In this document: piece after piece, positions 34,584 through 42,538 of the stretch
Position numbering within the stretch: the stretch's first letter is position 1
How the letters are laid out: each line of letters opens with the position of its first letter
NCBI GenBank assembly: GCA_026702745.1
Contig: JAPPBT010000068.1
Location: 1-64,000 of the forward strand
Source: Gemmatimonadota bacterium
GTDB lineage: Bacteria > JAAXHH01
Reading direction: 5' to 3'
Length of the DNA: 64,000 nucleotides
Made by a program: the position numbers and the translations under genes
The notes under the pieces: generated by a model
Databases searched by the model: none
What the model saw: the letters and a program-made list of their open reading frames with translations, nothing else
What the model was told of the DNA's origin: nothing

Positions 34584-35470
34584 TCGACATCCATACCAAC
34601 CTGATGTGGTATCCTGACCATATGTCCGATGAGTTCGTGGAATTCGCCTACGCCGCCAAGAAGGCCAAGATGAGGCTGTCCGAGGACGTCTACTTCGCCG
34701 GCCACGAGGACCGGTACAAGAATGCTTTCGATTCCACGCCCGAAACGCTGCTGAAGGCAACCGAAGACTGCGACAAGGTGGTGGTGTTCGGGCTGAAGGC
34801 GCCCTACTGCGGGATGGACGTGCCCCAGGAGCTCGTGGCCGGCTTCGTGGCGGAACACGCGGACCGGTTCATCGGCTGGTGTTCCGTCGACCCGAACGAC
34901 GAAGACGCCGTCGAACAGCTCGAATACAACGTCGACGTACTCGGCCTGCGCGGGCTGAAGGTCGCGCCGATCTACCAGCACTTCGACCCGCAGGACCCGG
35001 TCCATCTTCCCCTGTTCAAGAAGGCGGAAGCGTTGGACATCCCCGTGATCTGGCACCAGGGCACTTCCTTCGTGCGGCCGGGACCCCTCAAGTGGGCCAA
35101 TCCGATCCAGCTGGAGGACATCGCGGTGGCCTGCCCGGACCTTCGGATGATGATCGCCCACATGGGGCACCCGTGGGAGGACGAATGCGTGGTGCTGATC
35201 CGGAAGCATCCGAATCTATACGCGGACATATCGGCCCTGCACTACCGTCCGCTTCGCCATTACATGGCCTTCATGTCCGCCCTGGAGTACGGCGTGGAGC
35301 ACAAGCTGATCTTCGGTTCCGACTTTCCTTCCGCCACGCCGGCGCAGGTCATAGCGGGCCAGTGGAAGGTGAACGACGTCGTACGGAACACGTCCCTGCC
35401 CGTATTTCCGGAAGAGGCCATCCACAACATGATTTATGAAAACTGGAAACCGTTTCTCGGGGAGCCCTAA
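34577..35470 (+). CDS. Amidohydrolase-2-type TIM-barrel hydrolase or decarboxylase
   Basis: 297 residues from ATG 34577, which overlaps the EcfA-fusion stop by 7 bases. Features: VDIHTNLMW (only the first His of the HxH motif), WCSVDPNDED, GLKVAPIYQHFDP, PVIWHQGTSF (His), MMIAHMGHPWEDE (His), and FGSDFPSATP (Asp ligand). The family includes uracil-, aminocarboxymuconate- and dihydroxybenzoate-like decarboxylases and lactonases. Context with larBC does not reveal the substrate. A bidirectional terminator follows at 35478. Confidence 0.8.
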   Translation: MLVDIHTNLMWYPDHMSDEFVEFAYAAKKAKMRLSEDVYFAGHEDRYKNAFDSTPETLLKATEDCDKVVVFGLKAPYCGMDVPQELVAGFVAEHADRFIGWCSVDPNDEDAVEQLEYNVDVLGLRGLKVAPIYQHFDPQDPVHLPLFKKAEALDIPVIWHQGTSFVRPGPLKWANPIQLEDIAVACPDLRMMIAHMGHPWEDECVVLIRKHPNLYADISALHYRPLRHYMAFMSALEYGVEHKLIFGSDFPSATPAQVIAGQWKVNDVVRNTSLPVFPEEAIHNMIYENWKPFLGEP

Positions 35471-35502
35471 AAAAAACAGGGGCGACCTCTATGGCCGCCC
35501 CT
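35469..35502. terminator. Bidirectional terminator between amidohydrolase and pal1
   Basis: Stem AGGGGCG (35478-35484) with CGCCCCT (35496-35502), loop of 11. On the minus strand eight T follow (35469-35476), making it strong for pal1; on the plus strand a short TTT follows. A second, similar terminator ends pal2. Confidence 0.85.
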
Positions 35503-35533
35503 TTCCTGTAATGGTACGGGTGATGCGGGAAAC

Positions 35534-36187
35534 CTACTGGCGCCTCAGATCCACGCGCCGGTTCTGCGCCAGCGCGCTTTCATCACTGCCCGTGACCGAC
35601 TGCCGCTCTTCACCGTAACTGACAGTCTCGATGCGGTCTTCCGCCACGCCGGCATCCACGAGGTACGCCTTGACCGCCTCGGCGCGACGTTCACCCAGCG
35701 CCAGGTTGTATTCGATCGTGCCCCGTTCATCGGTATGGCCTTCGACCACCACCCTGTCTTCCGGTTGGTACTCCCGCAGCTTGCGGGCGTTCTCATCCAG
35801 GACCGAACGCTGGTCCTCCCGGACGTCCGACCGGTCGTAGTCGAAGTAGATGGTAGCCAGGGACATCATCTCCTGGTGCAGGGCCTCGGCCTCGGCCGCC
35901 CTTCGGGCTTCCTCTTCGGCCATGCGCCGGGCTTCTTCCTCGGCCGCCAGACGGGCTTCCTCTTCGGCTATGCGCCGGGCTTCCGCCTCGGCCGCCAGGC
36001 GGGCTTCCTCTTCAGCCTGTACCGCCCTGATCGAATCCGCGATCGCCTGTTGACGCGCCGCCTCCATCGCGGCCAGTTCCTCCGCGGAAGGTCCCCGGGT
36101 AACGGCGCAGCAAGCGCCCATCCACACGGGAGCGGCGACCAGCACACAGAGCGCCAGTACCGATGCCGTATTGCTCCATCGCTTCAT
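35534..36187 (-). CDS. pal: Peptidoglycan-associated lipoprotein Pal, copy 1
   Basis: 217 residues. Lipobox region PVWMGAC near residue 26. A charged Ala/Glu/Arg-rich coiled coil (roughly 40-110) of repeated EEARRxAEEEAR units precedes the OmpA-like domain: TIYFDYDRSDV, then VVVEGHTDERGTIEYNLALGERRAEAVKAYL and QNRRVDLR, which bind diaminopimelate of peptidoglycan. It links outer membrane to wall in the Tol-Pal system. ATG 36187 has AAGGAG upstream and its own promoter at 36285-36313. Paralog of the next gene. Confidence 0.93.
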   Translation of the reverse strand: MKRWSNTASVLALCVLVAAPVWMGACCAVTRGPSAEELAAMEAARQQAIADSIRAVQAEEEARLAAEAEARRIAEEEARLAAEEEARRMAEEEARRAAEAEALHQEMMSLATIYFDYDRSDVREDQRSVLDENARKLREYQPEDRVVVEGHTDERGTIEYNLALGERRAEAVKAYLVDAGVAEDRIETVSYGEERQSVTGSDESALAQNRRVDLRRQ

Positions 36188-36284
36188 GCAGAACTCCTTC
36201 CCCATAAGTTGGCGTTTACATCCTGTATGGATCCGGCCGGTCTGGCCCTTTTACGCTTAACATCTGTTTCATCCTGAGCGGCAA

Positions 36285-36313
36285 AGTATATTGATTTCCG
36301 CTTCATCTTTCAA
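36285..36313 (-). promoter_or_regulatory. Promoter of pal copy 1
   Basis: Minus strand TTGAAA (36308-36313), 17-base spacer, TATACT (36285-36290); each hexamer is 5 of 6 consensus. Lets pal1 be expressed apart from the tol operon, past the terminator of pal2. Confidence 0.7.
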
Positions 36314-36345
36314 TGTTTTTTTACAGTAAGCCGGTCTGGCCCGTA

Positions 36346-36386
36346 CATCCACCTGATTTATGAAAACCGGAATCCATTTCCCGGGG
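36346..36386 (+). pseudogene. Fossil of the amidohydrolase 3' end at the pal duplication breakpoint
   Basis: From TGATTTATG to CGGGG, 29 of 33 bases match the last coding bases of the amidohydrolase gene (35430-35462); the CATCCAC just upstream also matches, with a 3-base gap. Translation IYENRNPFPG parallels the real C-terminal IYENWKPFLG. No gene body precedes it. As in the original locus, a terminator and a pal gene follow. Confidence 0.75.
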
Positions 36387-36393
36387 TCAAACG

Positions 36394-36420
36394 AAAAAGG
36401 GGCGACCTTGCGGCCGCCCC
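36394..36420 (-). terminator. Terminator of pal copy 2
   Basis: Stem GGGGCG/CGCCCC (36399-36404 and 36415-36420); on the minus strand five T follow (36394-36398). Same stem and context as the terminator at 35478-35502, as expected from a tandem duplication. Confidence 0.8.
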
Positions 36421-36454
36421 AGTCCTCTATCGGTACGGGTGATACCAAAAACGC

Positions 36455-37096
36455 CTAGTTGCGCTTCAACTCTGCGCGCCGGTTCTGCGACCAGGCACTT
36501 TCGTCGCCACCCATGACCGCCGGCTGTTCTTCACCGTAACTGACGGTTTCGATCCGGTCTTCAGCCACGCCGGCATCGGAGAGGTAGGTCTTGACCGCCT
36601 GGGCACGCTGCTCGCCCAGCGCCAGGTTGTATTCGATCGTACCCCGTTCATCGCAGTGGCCCTCGACCACCACGCTGTCTTCGGGCTGGTACTCCCGCAA
36701 CTTGCGGGCGTTCTCGTCCAGGGCCGTACGCTGGTCTTCCCGGATGTTCGACATGTCGTAGTCGAAGTAGACGGTGGACAGGGACATCATCTCCTGGTGC
36801 CGGGCCTCGGCAGCCCTGCGGGCTTCCTCTTCGGCCAGGCGACGGGCTTCTTCCTCGGCCGCCAGACGGGCTTGCTCTTCGGCCAGGCGACGGGCTTCTT
36901 CCTCAGCTGCGAGGCGGGCTTCTTCCTCAGCGCGTACCGCTCTGAGCGAATCCGCTATGGCCTGTTGACGAGCGGCCTCCATCGCGGCCAGTTCCTCCGC
37001 GGACGGGCCCCTGGCACAGGCGGCACCCATCCACGCGGGAGCGGTGACCATCACACAGAGCGCCAGGATCGAATACGTGCTACGCCATCTTTTCAT
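36455..37096 (-). CDS. pal: Peptidoglycan-associated lipoprotein Pal, copy 2
   Basis: 213 residues, closely similar to copy 1 over the whole length. Lipobox near PAWMGAAC; coiled-coil Ala/Glu/Arg repeats (roughly 40-105) with slightly different repeat number; OmpA-like domain with TVYFDYDMSNI, VVEGHCDERGTIEYNLALGEQRAQAVKTYL and QNRRAELKRN. GHCDERGT is the more classical Pal form, so this may be the ancestral copy and copy 1 the derived one. ATG 37096 follows AAAGGAG. Downstream of cpoB, with 163 bases between. Confidence 0.93.
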   Translation of the reverse strand: MKRWRSTYSILALCVMVTAPAWMGAACARGPSAEELAAMEAARQQAIADSLRAVRAEEEARLAAEEEARRLAEEQARLAAEEEARRLAEEEARRAAEARHQEMMSLSTVYFDYDMSNIREDQRTALDENARKLREYQPEDSVVVEGHCDERGTIEYNLALGEQRAQAVKTYLSDAGVAEDRIETVSYGEEQPAVMGGDESAWSQNRRAELKRN

Positions 37097-37259
37097 AAAA
37101 GCACTCCTTTCACATGGGTGCGTTACTCATCCATCACTGATTGGCAGGTGTGTGGACACCTTCTCGACCTCACCGTGTTTTCGATGCGGGGTCAAACCGG
37201 CACATCCACACTTAAAATCCCCATTTGGTTGAGAAAGTAAAGCAAAAAGTCCGTCTTCC

Positions 37260-38063
37260 TCAGTCTTCCGGCATCAGGTCCAGTCTCATCCTCGCGAGCT
37301 GGGCCTCCTCCGAATCGGGAAACTCACCGATTACCCGTTCCAGGAAGGACCGGGCCTCGGAAGGTTCCTTCCGGGCCACCTTTATGAAGGCGATCTTCAA
37401 CAGGGTAGCCGGCACCTTGTTGCCGTCCGGATACTCGTCCAACAGCATCTCGTAGGCATCGAGCGCCTGGGTGTAGAGGCTCTGGGTATAGTAGCAGTCG
37501 CCGATATAGAACCGCGCGTCGTCGGCCAGGTCCGAATCCGGGAAGTACTCGATGTACAGGGTAAACTGCCGGACCGCCACGTCGTAGTTGCCTTGCTGGT
37601 AGTCCCTCAGCGCCAGGTCGTACAGTTCACCCGGATCGAAGGACCCGGTCTGAGCCGCGGACGTGTCCGGACCTGCCGGCGCGCTCAGCTGGACTTGCAG
37701 GCTTTCCATCCTGCGCACCAGGGCCGAAAACTGCCGGTCGCTTTCCGTGATGCGCGTGGTCAGGACCTGCAACTGGTTTTCGAGGGCGCCGACCCGCTGT
37801 CCCATGTCCGCCCGCATGCGCAGCAACTCGTCCGTCTGGTCCCGCACGAGGGCTTCCAGGCGCACGATGTGCACTTTCAGGGAGTCGATGTCCTCCTGAA
37901 GGGCGATCTCCTCGCGCATGACCTGCATCTGGGCTCGCAGGTGCGTCGTGTCGTTCTTCAGGTTGGTCAGGTCGGACTGGACGCCGCATGCGCCGGTAAC
38001 GACCAGGAAGAAGATCACCGGCACCAGGCACCGGCCGTGGGGTTTCAGGTTTCTGCCTTTCAT
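37260..38063 (-). CDS. cpoB: Tol-Pal associated protein CpoB/YbgF
   Basis: 267 residues. Signal region FFLVVTGAC suggests a lipoprotein with Cys near residue 26. A coiled coil of about residues 30-110 (LTNLKNDTTHLRAQMQVM and on), then TPR-like repeats: YDLALRDYQQGNYDVAVRQFTLYIEYFPDSDLADDARFYIGDCYY and two more. Coordinates Tol-Pal with peptidoglycan synthesis during division. Lies between tolB and the pal genes as in many Gram-negatives. Confidence 0.92.
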   Translation of the reverse strand: MKGRNLKPHGRCLVPVIFFLVVTGACGVQSDLTNLKNDTTHLRAQMQVMREEIALQEDIDSLKVHIVRLEALVRDQTDELLRMRADMGQRVGALENQLQVLTTRITESDRQFSALVRRMESLQVQLSAPAGPDTSAAQTGSFDPGELYDLALRDYQQGNYDVAVRQFTLYIEYFPDSDLADDARFYIGDCYYTQSLYTQALDAYEMLLDEYPDGNKVPATLLKIAFIKVARKEPSEARSFLERVIGEFPDSEEAQLARMRLDLMPED

Positions 38064-38084
38064 TTCCGCTCGATCCGCTCCGAT

Positions 38085-38154
38085 TTCATTCGGGCCTGGG
38101 TCCCCGGCCCGGTTGCCGGTTCATTCGGGCCTGGGTCCCCAGCCGGGTTGCCGG
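38085..38154. repeat. Two tandem 35-base repeats at the tolB 3' end
   Basis: TTCATTCGGGCCTGGGTCCC and following 15 bases, 38085-38119 and 38120-38154, 33 of 35 identical. The tolB stop (38121-38123) lies in the second unit as numbered here, so the extra copy is non-coding. Confidence 0.7.
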
Positions 38155-39542
38155 TTGTTGCCTTCTGTGATAACGGGATGGACGTCGCCTCCGTTCCAGG
38201 ACATCCGGTAGATATGGTACTCGCCGCTGCGGGCGCGGTCCGAACTGAAGAGAATGTGCAGTCCGTCCGGGGACCAGGTCGGGTTCACGTTGTCTCCTTC
38301 CGGCCCGCGGACGCCCGTGAGTTTCACCAGGTTGCTGCCGTTGACGTCGCAGGTGTAGATATTGAAGACCCGCCGGGGTCCTCCCCGCCTACCCGTCGCC
38401 AGATCACCGCCCACAAAGGCGATACGGTCGCCCCGGGGGGACCACGCCGGCGATCCGTTATATCCGCCCTCGAAGGTGATGCGATGGTCGTTCGAGCCAT
38501 CTATATTTATAACGTACAGGTGCTTTTGAGTCAATCGGTCCGACATGTATACCACCTGGTCGCCCCGCGGTGACCAGGACGGTGAAACGTTGATCCCGTA
38601 ACCGGTCGCCAGCGGTACCAGCCGGCTCCCGTTCAGCGTGCTGATGTACAGCCTGGAAACTCCCTCCGTGACCAGGCTCAGGATCAGGTGGCGGCCGGCC
38701 GGCGACCAGCGCGGCGAAAGCACCGTTCTCCCGCCGAAGGGGATCTTGCGGGTTTCCCCGCTCCGCAGGTCGAGGATATACAGTTCGTGGGGGCCGTCCC
38801 GGTAGGACGTGTAGGCGATCCTGGTGCCGTCCGGCGACCAGTTCGGCGAGTATTTCCGTGCGCCGTCCCGGGTCAGTTGTCGGAGGTTGAAACCGTCGTA
38901 ATCCGATATGTACAGTTCCGGGGCGCCGCTGCGCTGGGAAACAAAGACGACGCGGGTCTGGGCGGTGCCCCGGTCCCCGGTCAGCTGGAACACGATGTCG
39001 TCGGCCATGAGATGCACGATTCTTCTCAGGGTCAGGTCGAAGGCGGCGTACCCCTTTTCCATGATCGTCCGCCGGGTGCCCAGGTCGGTAAGACGCAAGG
39101 ACATTTCCACCCGGGATCCCGTTACTTCGTACGTCCCCGACACCATGACCTGCACGGACAGCTTACGCAGCAGCTCGAGGTCCACTTCTCCGGCGGCGTC
39201 CATGAACACGTAGGTGGTGTCGCCGGCGCTGCCCGTCAGCACCGGGGCGTCTTCGTCCGTTCCTACCCTGGCGGGGATGGAAAGGTCCCGCACGGCGAAT
39301 ACGCCGGAGAACGACAGGTCCCGCATGAGCACCTGGTTGACGGTGTCCTGCACGGCGGCGGCGAAGGCCGTTCCGTCCCGGGGGACAAAGGGCTTGAAGG
39401 CGATCGGTATGCGGGGGGAGACGCGGGCCTGCACGCTGAGATTGACCTCGTCCTGACCCGACGCCGGCTGCACGCCGAGCAGGGGCAGGACGCAGGCCGC
39501 CAGCAGGATCCTCATCGGCCAGCCACATCGCTTTTTTCTCAT
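38121..39542 (-). CDS. tolB: Tol-Pal system translocation protein TolB
   Basis: Periplasmic beta-propeller that contacts Pal and TolA. 473 residues from ATG 39542 (GGAAGG upstream; a frame to 39608 lacks support). Signal peptide LLAACVLPLLGVQPASGQ. Anticodon-like N-terminal domain, then TolB repeats: FVSQRSGAPELYISDYDG, SPNWSPDGTRIAYTSYRDG, SPRWSPAGRHLILS, SPSWSPRGDQVVYMSDR, SPAWSPRGDRIAFVGG and NPTWSPDGLHILFSSDR. Follows tolA in the operon. Confidence 0.96.
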   Translation of the reverse strand: MRKKRCGWPMRILLAACVLPLLGVQPASGQDEVNLSVQARVSPRIPIAFKPFVPRDGTAFAAAVQDTVNQVLMRDLSFSGVFAVRDLSIPARVGTDEDAPVLTGSAGDTTYVFMDAAGEVDLELLRKLSVQVMVSGTYEVTGSRVEMSLRLTDLGTRRTIMEKGYAAFDLTLRRIVHLMADDIVFQLTGDRGTAQTRVVFVSQRSGAPELYISDYDGFNLRQLTRDGARKYSPNWSPDGTRIAYTSYRDGPHELYILDLRSGETRKIPFGGRTVLSPRWSPAGRHLILSLVTEGVSRLYISTLNGSRLVPLATGYGINVSPSWSPRGDQVVYMSDRLTQKHLYVINIDGSNDHRITFEGGYNGSPAWSPRGDRIAFVGGDLATGRRGGPRRVFNIYTCDVNGSNLVKLTGVRGPEGDNVNPTWSPDGLHILFSSDRARSGEYHIYRMSWNGGDVHPVITEGNNRQPGWGPRPE

Positions 39543-39581
39543 TTCAGGCCTTCCAAGCTGTGATCCGATCATGTCCCCGGG

Positions 39582-39645
39582 TTCACAGTGCGTTCGTTGC
39601 TGCTTCACAGTGCGTTCGTTGCTGCTTCACAGTGCGTTCGTTGCA
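39582..39645. repeat. Three tandem 22-base repeats between tolA and tolB
   Basis: Unit TTCACAGTGCGTTCGTTGCTGC at 39582, 39604 and 39626 (third truncated to 19). Perfect copies without spacers; not a CRISPR array. They lie just upstream of tolB on the minus strand. Confidence 0.85.
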
Positions 39646-39648
39646 TGT

Positions 39649-40272
39649 TTACAACGCGTACTGGAAGGCGAAGTGCACGCCCAGGTAGGCCTTCCTGTAG
39701 CCTTCCGGCAGCGGCGGCAGCGGATCGGCCGCGTTCAGCGCCCGTTGCGCCGCCAGGTCGAAGACCGCGTTAGAAGACGAACGCTCCATGACGACGCCGG
39801 TAATCCGGCCGGACCGCACTACGCGGAAATAGATGACCGTCTCGAGTTGGGTGACACCGAGCATCCTGGGCACGTTGAAATGCTGCTGGATCTTCCGCTG
39901 CATCATGCCCAGGTAGTACGGGTATTCGAAGTTCCTCTCGTCCAGGCGGATTTCCGGGGAATCGGTCTCGAAGGTCTGCGGCGCTTCCGGTGCGGGGTCC
40001 GGTTCTTCGGAGACCAGGCGCGGCGTCCGTTCCAACGCCAGGTTCGCCTCCTCCTGTGGCGCGGCGGCCTCCTTCTTCGAGACGACTTCATACGCCTCGT
40101 CGACCGCGGGCGGACGTTGGACCGGCGGGCTTTCGTTCAGCGTTACGAGATCGACCCGGTAGACCTGCTGGTCCAGCGACGACGCCTGCGGGGACCACCA
40201 GGTATTCACACCGATCAACCCGGCGATCACCGCGATATGCAGGAATCCGGAAGCCCAGATCATGCGCGCCAT
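39649..40272 (-). CDS. tolA: TolA/TonB-family periplasmic spanning protein
   Basis: 207 residues. One N-terminal membrane helix (GFLHIAVIAGLIGVNTW), a Pro/Glu/Ala-rich linker (PPVQRPPAVDEAY to PDPAPEAPQ) and a C-terminal TonB/TolA domain with YYLGMMQRKIQQHFNVPRML and VIYFRVVRSGRITGVVMERSS. It overlaps the tolR end by one base. In the tol cluster the role is TolA: proton-motive-force transmission from TolQR to TolB-Pal. Shorter than gammaproteobacterial TolA; no long Ala-Lys helix. Confidence 0.88.
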   Translation of the reverse strand: MARMIWASGFLHIAVIAGLIGVNTWWSPQASSLDQQVYRVDLVTLNESPPVQRPPAVDEAYEVVSKKEAAAPQEEANLALERTPRLVSEEPDPAPEAPQTFETDSPEIRLDERNFEYPYYLGMMQRKIQQHFNVPRMLGVTQLETVIYFRVVRSGRITGVVMERSSSNAVFDLAAQRALNAADPLPPLPEGYRKAYLGVHFAFQYAL

Positions 40273-40691
40273 TATCGTGAAGGCCTCAGACTGGTCGCCA
40301 GGCCAATCTGCGTTACGCCGTGCTGCTTGAGTTTATCCAGTACGCCAATGACGGCGCCGTAGGGCACCTGTTCGTCTCCGCGGATAAACACCGGCTTGTG
40401 CTGCTGATCCTCGAAAATCTCCCCGAACACCCCGTCGAACTGGGCGATTGAAAGCAGCCGGTCTTCAAGGTAGAGCGACCCTTCGCTCGTTATCGTGATG
40501 ACGAGGCCCTCCCCGAGATCCGGCGCGGCCGCGCTCGACCGGGGCAGATCCACCTGGACGCCGCTCTGGATCATCGGCGTGGTGATCATGAAGATGATCA
40601 GGAGCACGGTCATGACGTCGACCAGCGCCGTGACCCTGATTTCCGAAAGGACGCGGGGCGAACCCGCGCCGTTGAAATCAAAGGAATTCAT
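40272..40691 (-). CDS. tolR: TolR/ExbD proton-channel subunit
   Basis: 139 residues. One membrane helix with the catalytic-type Asp: ITALVDVMTVLLIIFMITTPMI (Asp near residue 27), then a periplasmic domain with VQVDLPRSSA, VITITSEGSLYLEDR and KPVFIRGDEQVPYGAVIGVLDKLKQHGV. With TolQ forms the proton-driven motor. ATG 40691 overlaps the tolQ stop by 4 bases (ATGA). Confidence 0.94.
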   Translation of the reverse strand: MNSFDFNGAGSPRVLSEIRVTALVDVMTVLLIIFMITTPMIQSGVQVDLPRSSAAAPDLGEGLVITITSEGSLYLEDRLLSIAQFDGVFGEIFEDQQHKPVFIRGDEQVPYGAVIGVLDKLKQHGVTQIGLATSLRPSR

Positions 40692-41395
40692 GGCCTCCCC
40701 GCGAAGTTCCGCAACTGGAGGATGTTCAGGACCGCGGTGGCCAGGTCCTCGAGTTCCAGGCCCAGTACCCGCGACCGCTGCACGAAGTAGTTGTACGCCA
40801 CCATGGCCGGGATCGCCACGGCCAGGCCCGCGATCGTCGTAATCAGGGCTTCCGCGATCCCGGGCGCCACGACCACGATGTTGGTGGATCCCTGGGTACT
40901 GATGTCCAGAAAGGCGGTCATGACGCCCCACACCGTTCCGAACAGGCCGAGAAACGGGCACACGCTTCCGGCGGTGGCCAGCAGGGGAAGCCGTTGTTCG
41001 AACCGGGCCAGTTCCCGGTGGGCGGCCAGCCGCAGATCGCGATAGACGGATTCCACCAGGTCCTGGTCGACTACATTCGACCGGTCCGTCTGGTCTTCCT
41101 GACCGGCCGGAAGCGGAAACGCCGGCGCGTGCTTCTCGTATACCTCGCGGTACACCGCGGCGGCGGGACTGAACGGCCACTTCGAGGCGGCGGTGTAAAC
41201 CTGGTTGTAGTTGCGCTCCGACCGGAAGAACGCGAGGAATTCCCCCGACTGCGCCTGGGCCCGGCGAAAGTACCGCCAGCGCTCCGCCATGATCGCCCAC
41301 GTAACGATGGAGAACATCAGGAGAACGACAATGACGGTCTTGGCGACGGCGCCCGAATCCAGAATCAGATTCAGGATACTGATTTCCGATGACAA
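40688..41395 (-). CDS. tolQ: TolQ/ExbB proton-channel subunit
   Basis: 235 residues with three membrane helices: VIVVLLMFSIVTWAIMAERW, LPLLATAGSVCPFLGLFGTVWGVMTAFLDI, and GIAEALITTIAGLAVAIPAMVAYNYF, the last two lining the motor with TolR. Start TTG 41395, the only early start; AAAGGA lies upstream. First gene of the tol-pal operon. A TTGACA lies further upstream at 41472-41477 but without a good -10. Confidence 0.94.
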   Translation of the reverse strand: MSSEISILNLILDSGAVAKTVIVVLLMFSIVTWAIMAERWRYFRRAQAQSGEFLAFFRSERNYNQVYTAASKWPFSPAAAVYREVYEKHAPAFPLPAGQEDQTDRSNVVDQDLVESVYRDLRLAAHRELARFEQRLPLLATAGSVCPFLGLFGTVWGVMTAFLDISTQGSTNIVVVAPGIAEALITTIAGLAVAIPAMVAYNYFVQRSRVLGLELEDLATAVLNILQLRNFAGRP

Positions 41396-41505
41396 AGTGC
41401 GTTCAAATCCTTTCGGCAGATCTCATGGTCCATTACCGGCGGCTTGAAGTTGGAACACGGAAGCGTGCGTGTCAAGCACTACAGGCCGCTGGACCCGGTC
41501 GGTCC

Positions 41506-42480
41506 CTACCCCCAAATCAGCGCGACTTCGACCACCAGGTCAGGATGGCCGTTGATCAGTTCGAGGGCTTCGGCGGCGCGGTGTGCGGGGAATACGTGGG
41601 TCAGCAGGGGACGCAGCCTGACGGCGCCGATGCCCACGAGTTTCAGCCCCCGGTCCACCAGGTAGGGGGTTTCGAAGGGCTGTTCGCGGCCCATGATCAG
41701 CTGCAGGGATCGCTCCGACCATTCCCGCATGTCGATGGATACGGTGTGGGTATCGGCTTTCAGGACGACGAGCTTCCCGCCCGGCCGCAGCACGTCCGCG
41801 CACTGGGCAAAGGACGTCCCGTTGCCGGCACATTCAAGGCTGACGTCCGCACCCTGGCCGGCGGTCCGGTCCATGACACGCCGATGGACGTCCTCCGTGG
41901 AGGCATTGATCAGGGTGTCCGCGCCGGTATCCGCCGCCCGCTGCAGACGTTTCGCGTGCAGGTCCGACACGATCACGGCCGCGGCGCCCGATATGGACGC
42001 CACCTGCGTGCCCAGCAACCCGGTGGTCCCAGCGCCGCTTACGAAAACGGTGCTGCCCTCCACCCCGGCCCGTTCCATGCCCTTGAGCACCGTCGGCATA
42101 AGGCCGGCGATGGCGCCTTCTTCGTAACTGACGCCCTGCGGCAACTTTACGGCCTGGTTCGCCGGCACGCTGCGATACTCCGAAAAGCCGCCGTCGGTGT
42201 GACAGGCAACGACCCGGTCGCCCCGGCCGAGTGAATCCACGCGCCCGCCGGGCATATCCACAAGCCGACCGGTGGACTCGATAATGCCCGTGAAGCTCCG
42301 GCTGATGGCTCCGTGGGCGCCGTTGGCGGTGGATGACGGATCGGCCCCGCTATCCACGGCACTCCGGCGCGACAGCACGCATGCCCGCACCTTGACCAGT
42401 ACGTCCTCGTCGTTGCAGGCGGGTACGGGTCCGCTGGATACCTCGGGTTTGCCCTCCGCATCCAGCGTCAGTGTTTGCAT
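41506..42480 (-). CDS. MDR-superfamily oxidoreductase lacking zinc ligands
   Basis: 324 residues from ATG 42480, GAAGAGGCC upstream; the frame opens at 42600. N-terminal VLVKVRACVLSRRSAVDSG matches alcohol-dehydrogenase strands, yet the GHE motif is replaced by FTGIIESTG and the structural four-Cys lobe is absent. NAD(P) fold TVFVSGAGTTGLLGTQVASISGAAAVIVSD (around 165-195), VSLECAGNGTS and GGKLVVLKADT. Likely a zinc-independent reductase, or a degraded alcohol dehydrogenase. Follows FNR by 58 bases on the same strand. Confidence 0.8.
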   Translation of the reverse strand: MQTLTLDAEGKPEVSSGPVPACNDEDVLVKVRACVLSRRSAVDSGADPSSTANGAHGAISRSFTGIIESTGRLVDMPGGRVDSLGRGDRVVACHTDGGFSEYRSVPANQAVKLPQGVSYEEGAIAGLMPTVLKGMERAGVEGSTVFVSGAGTTGLLGTQVASISGAAAVIVSDLHAKRLQRAADTGADTLINASTEDVHRRVMDRTAGQGADVSLECAGNGTSFAQCADVLRPGGKLVVLKADTHTVSIDMREWSERSLQLIMGREQPFETPYLVDRGLKLVGIGAVRLRPLLTHVFPAHRAAEALELINGHPDLVVEVALIWG

Positions 42481-42538
42481 GGCGGCCTCTTCGTCCTCTT
42501 CGTCATTCAGGATGCGACCCGACGAGCCGGACCGTGGA

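Noticed and set aside
39582-39645. CRISPR-like repeat array
   Set aside because: Three perfect 22-base units abut one another with no spacers; it is a tandem duplication, and no cas genes are present.
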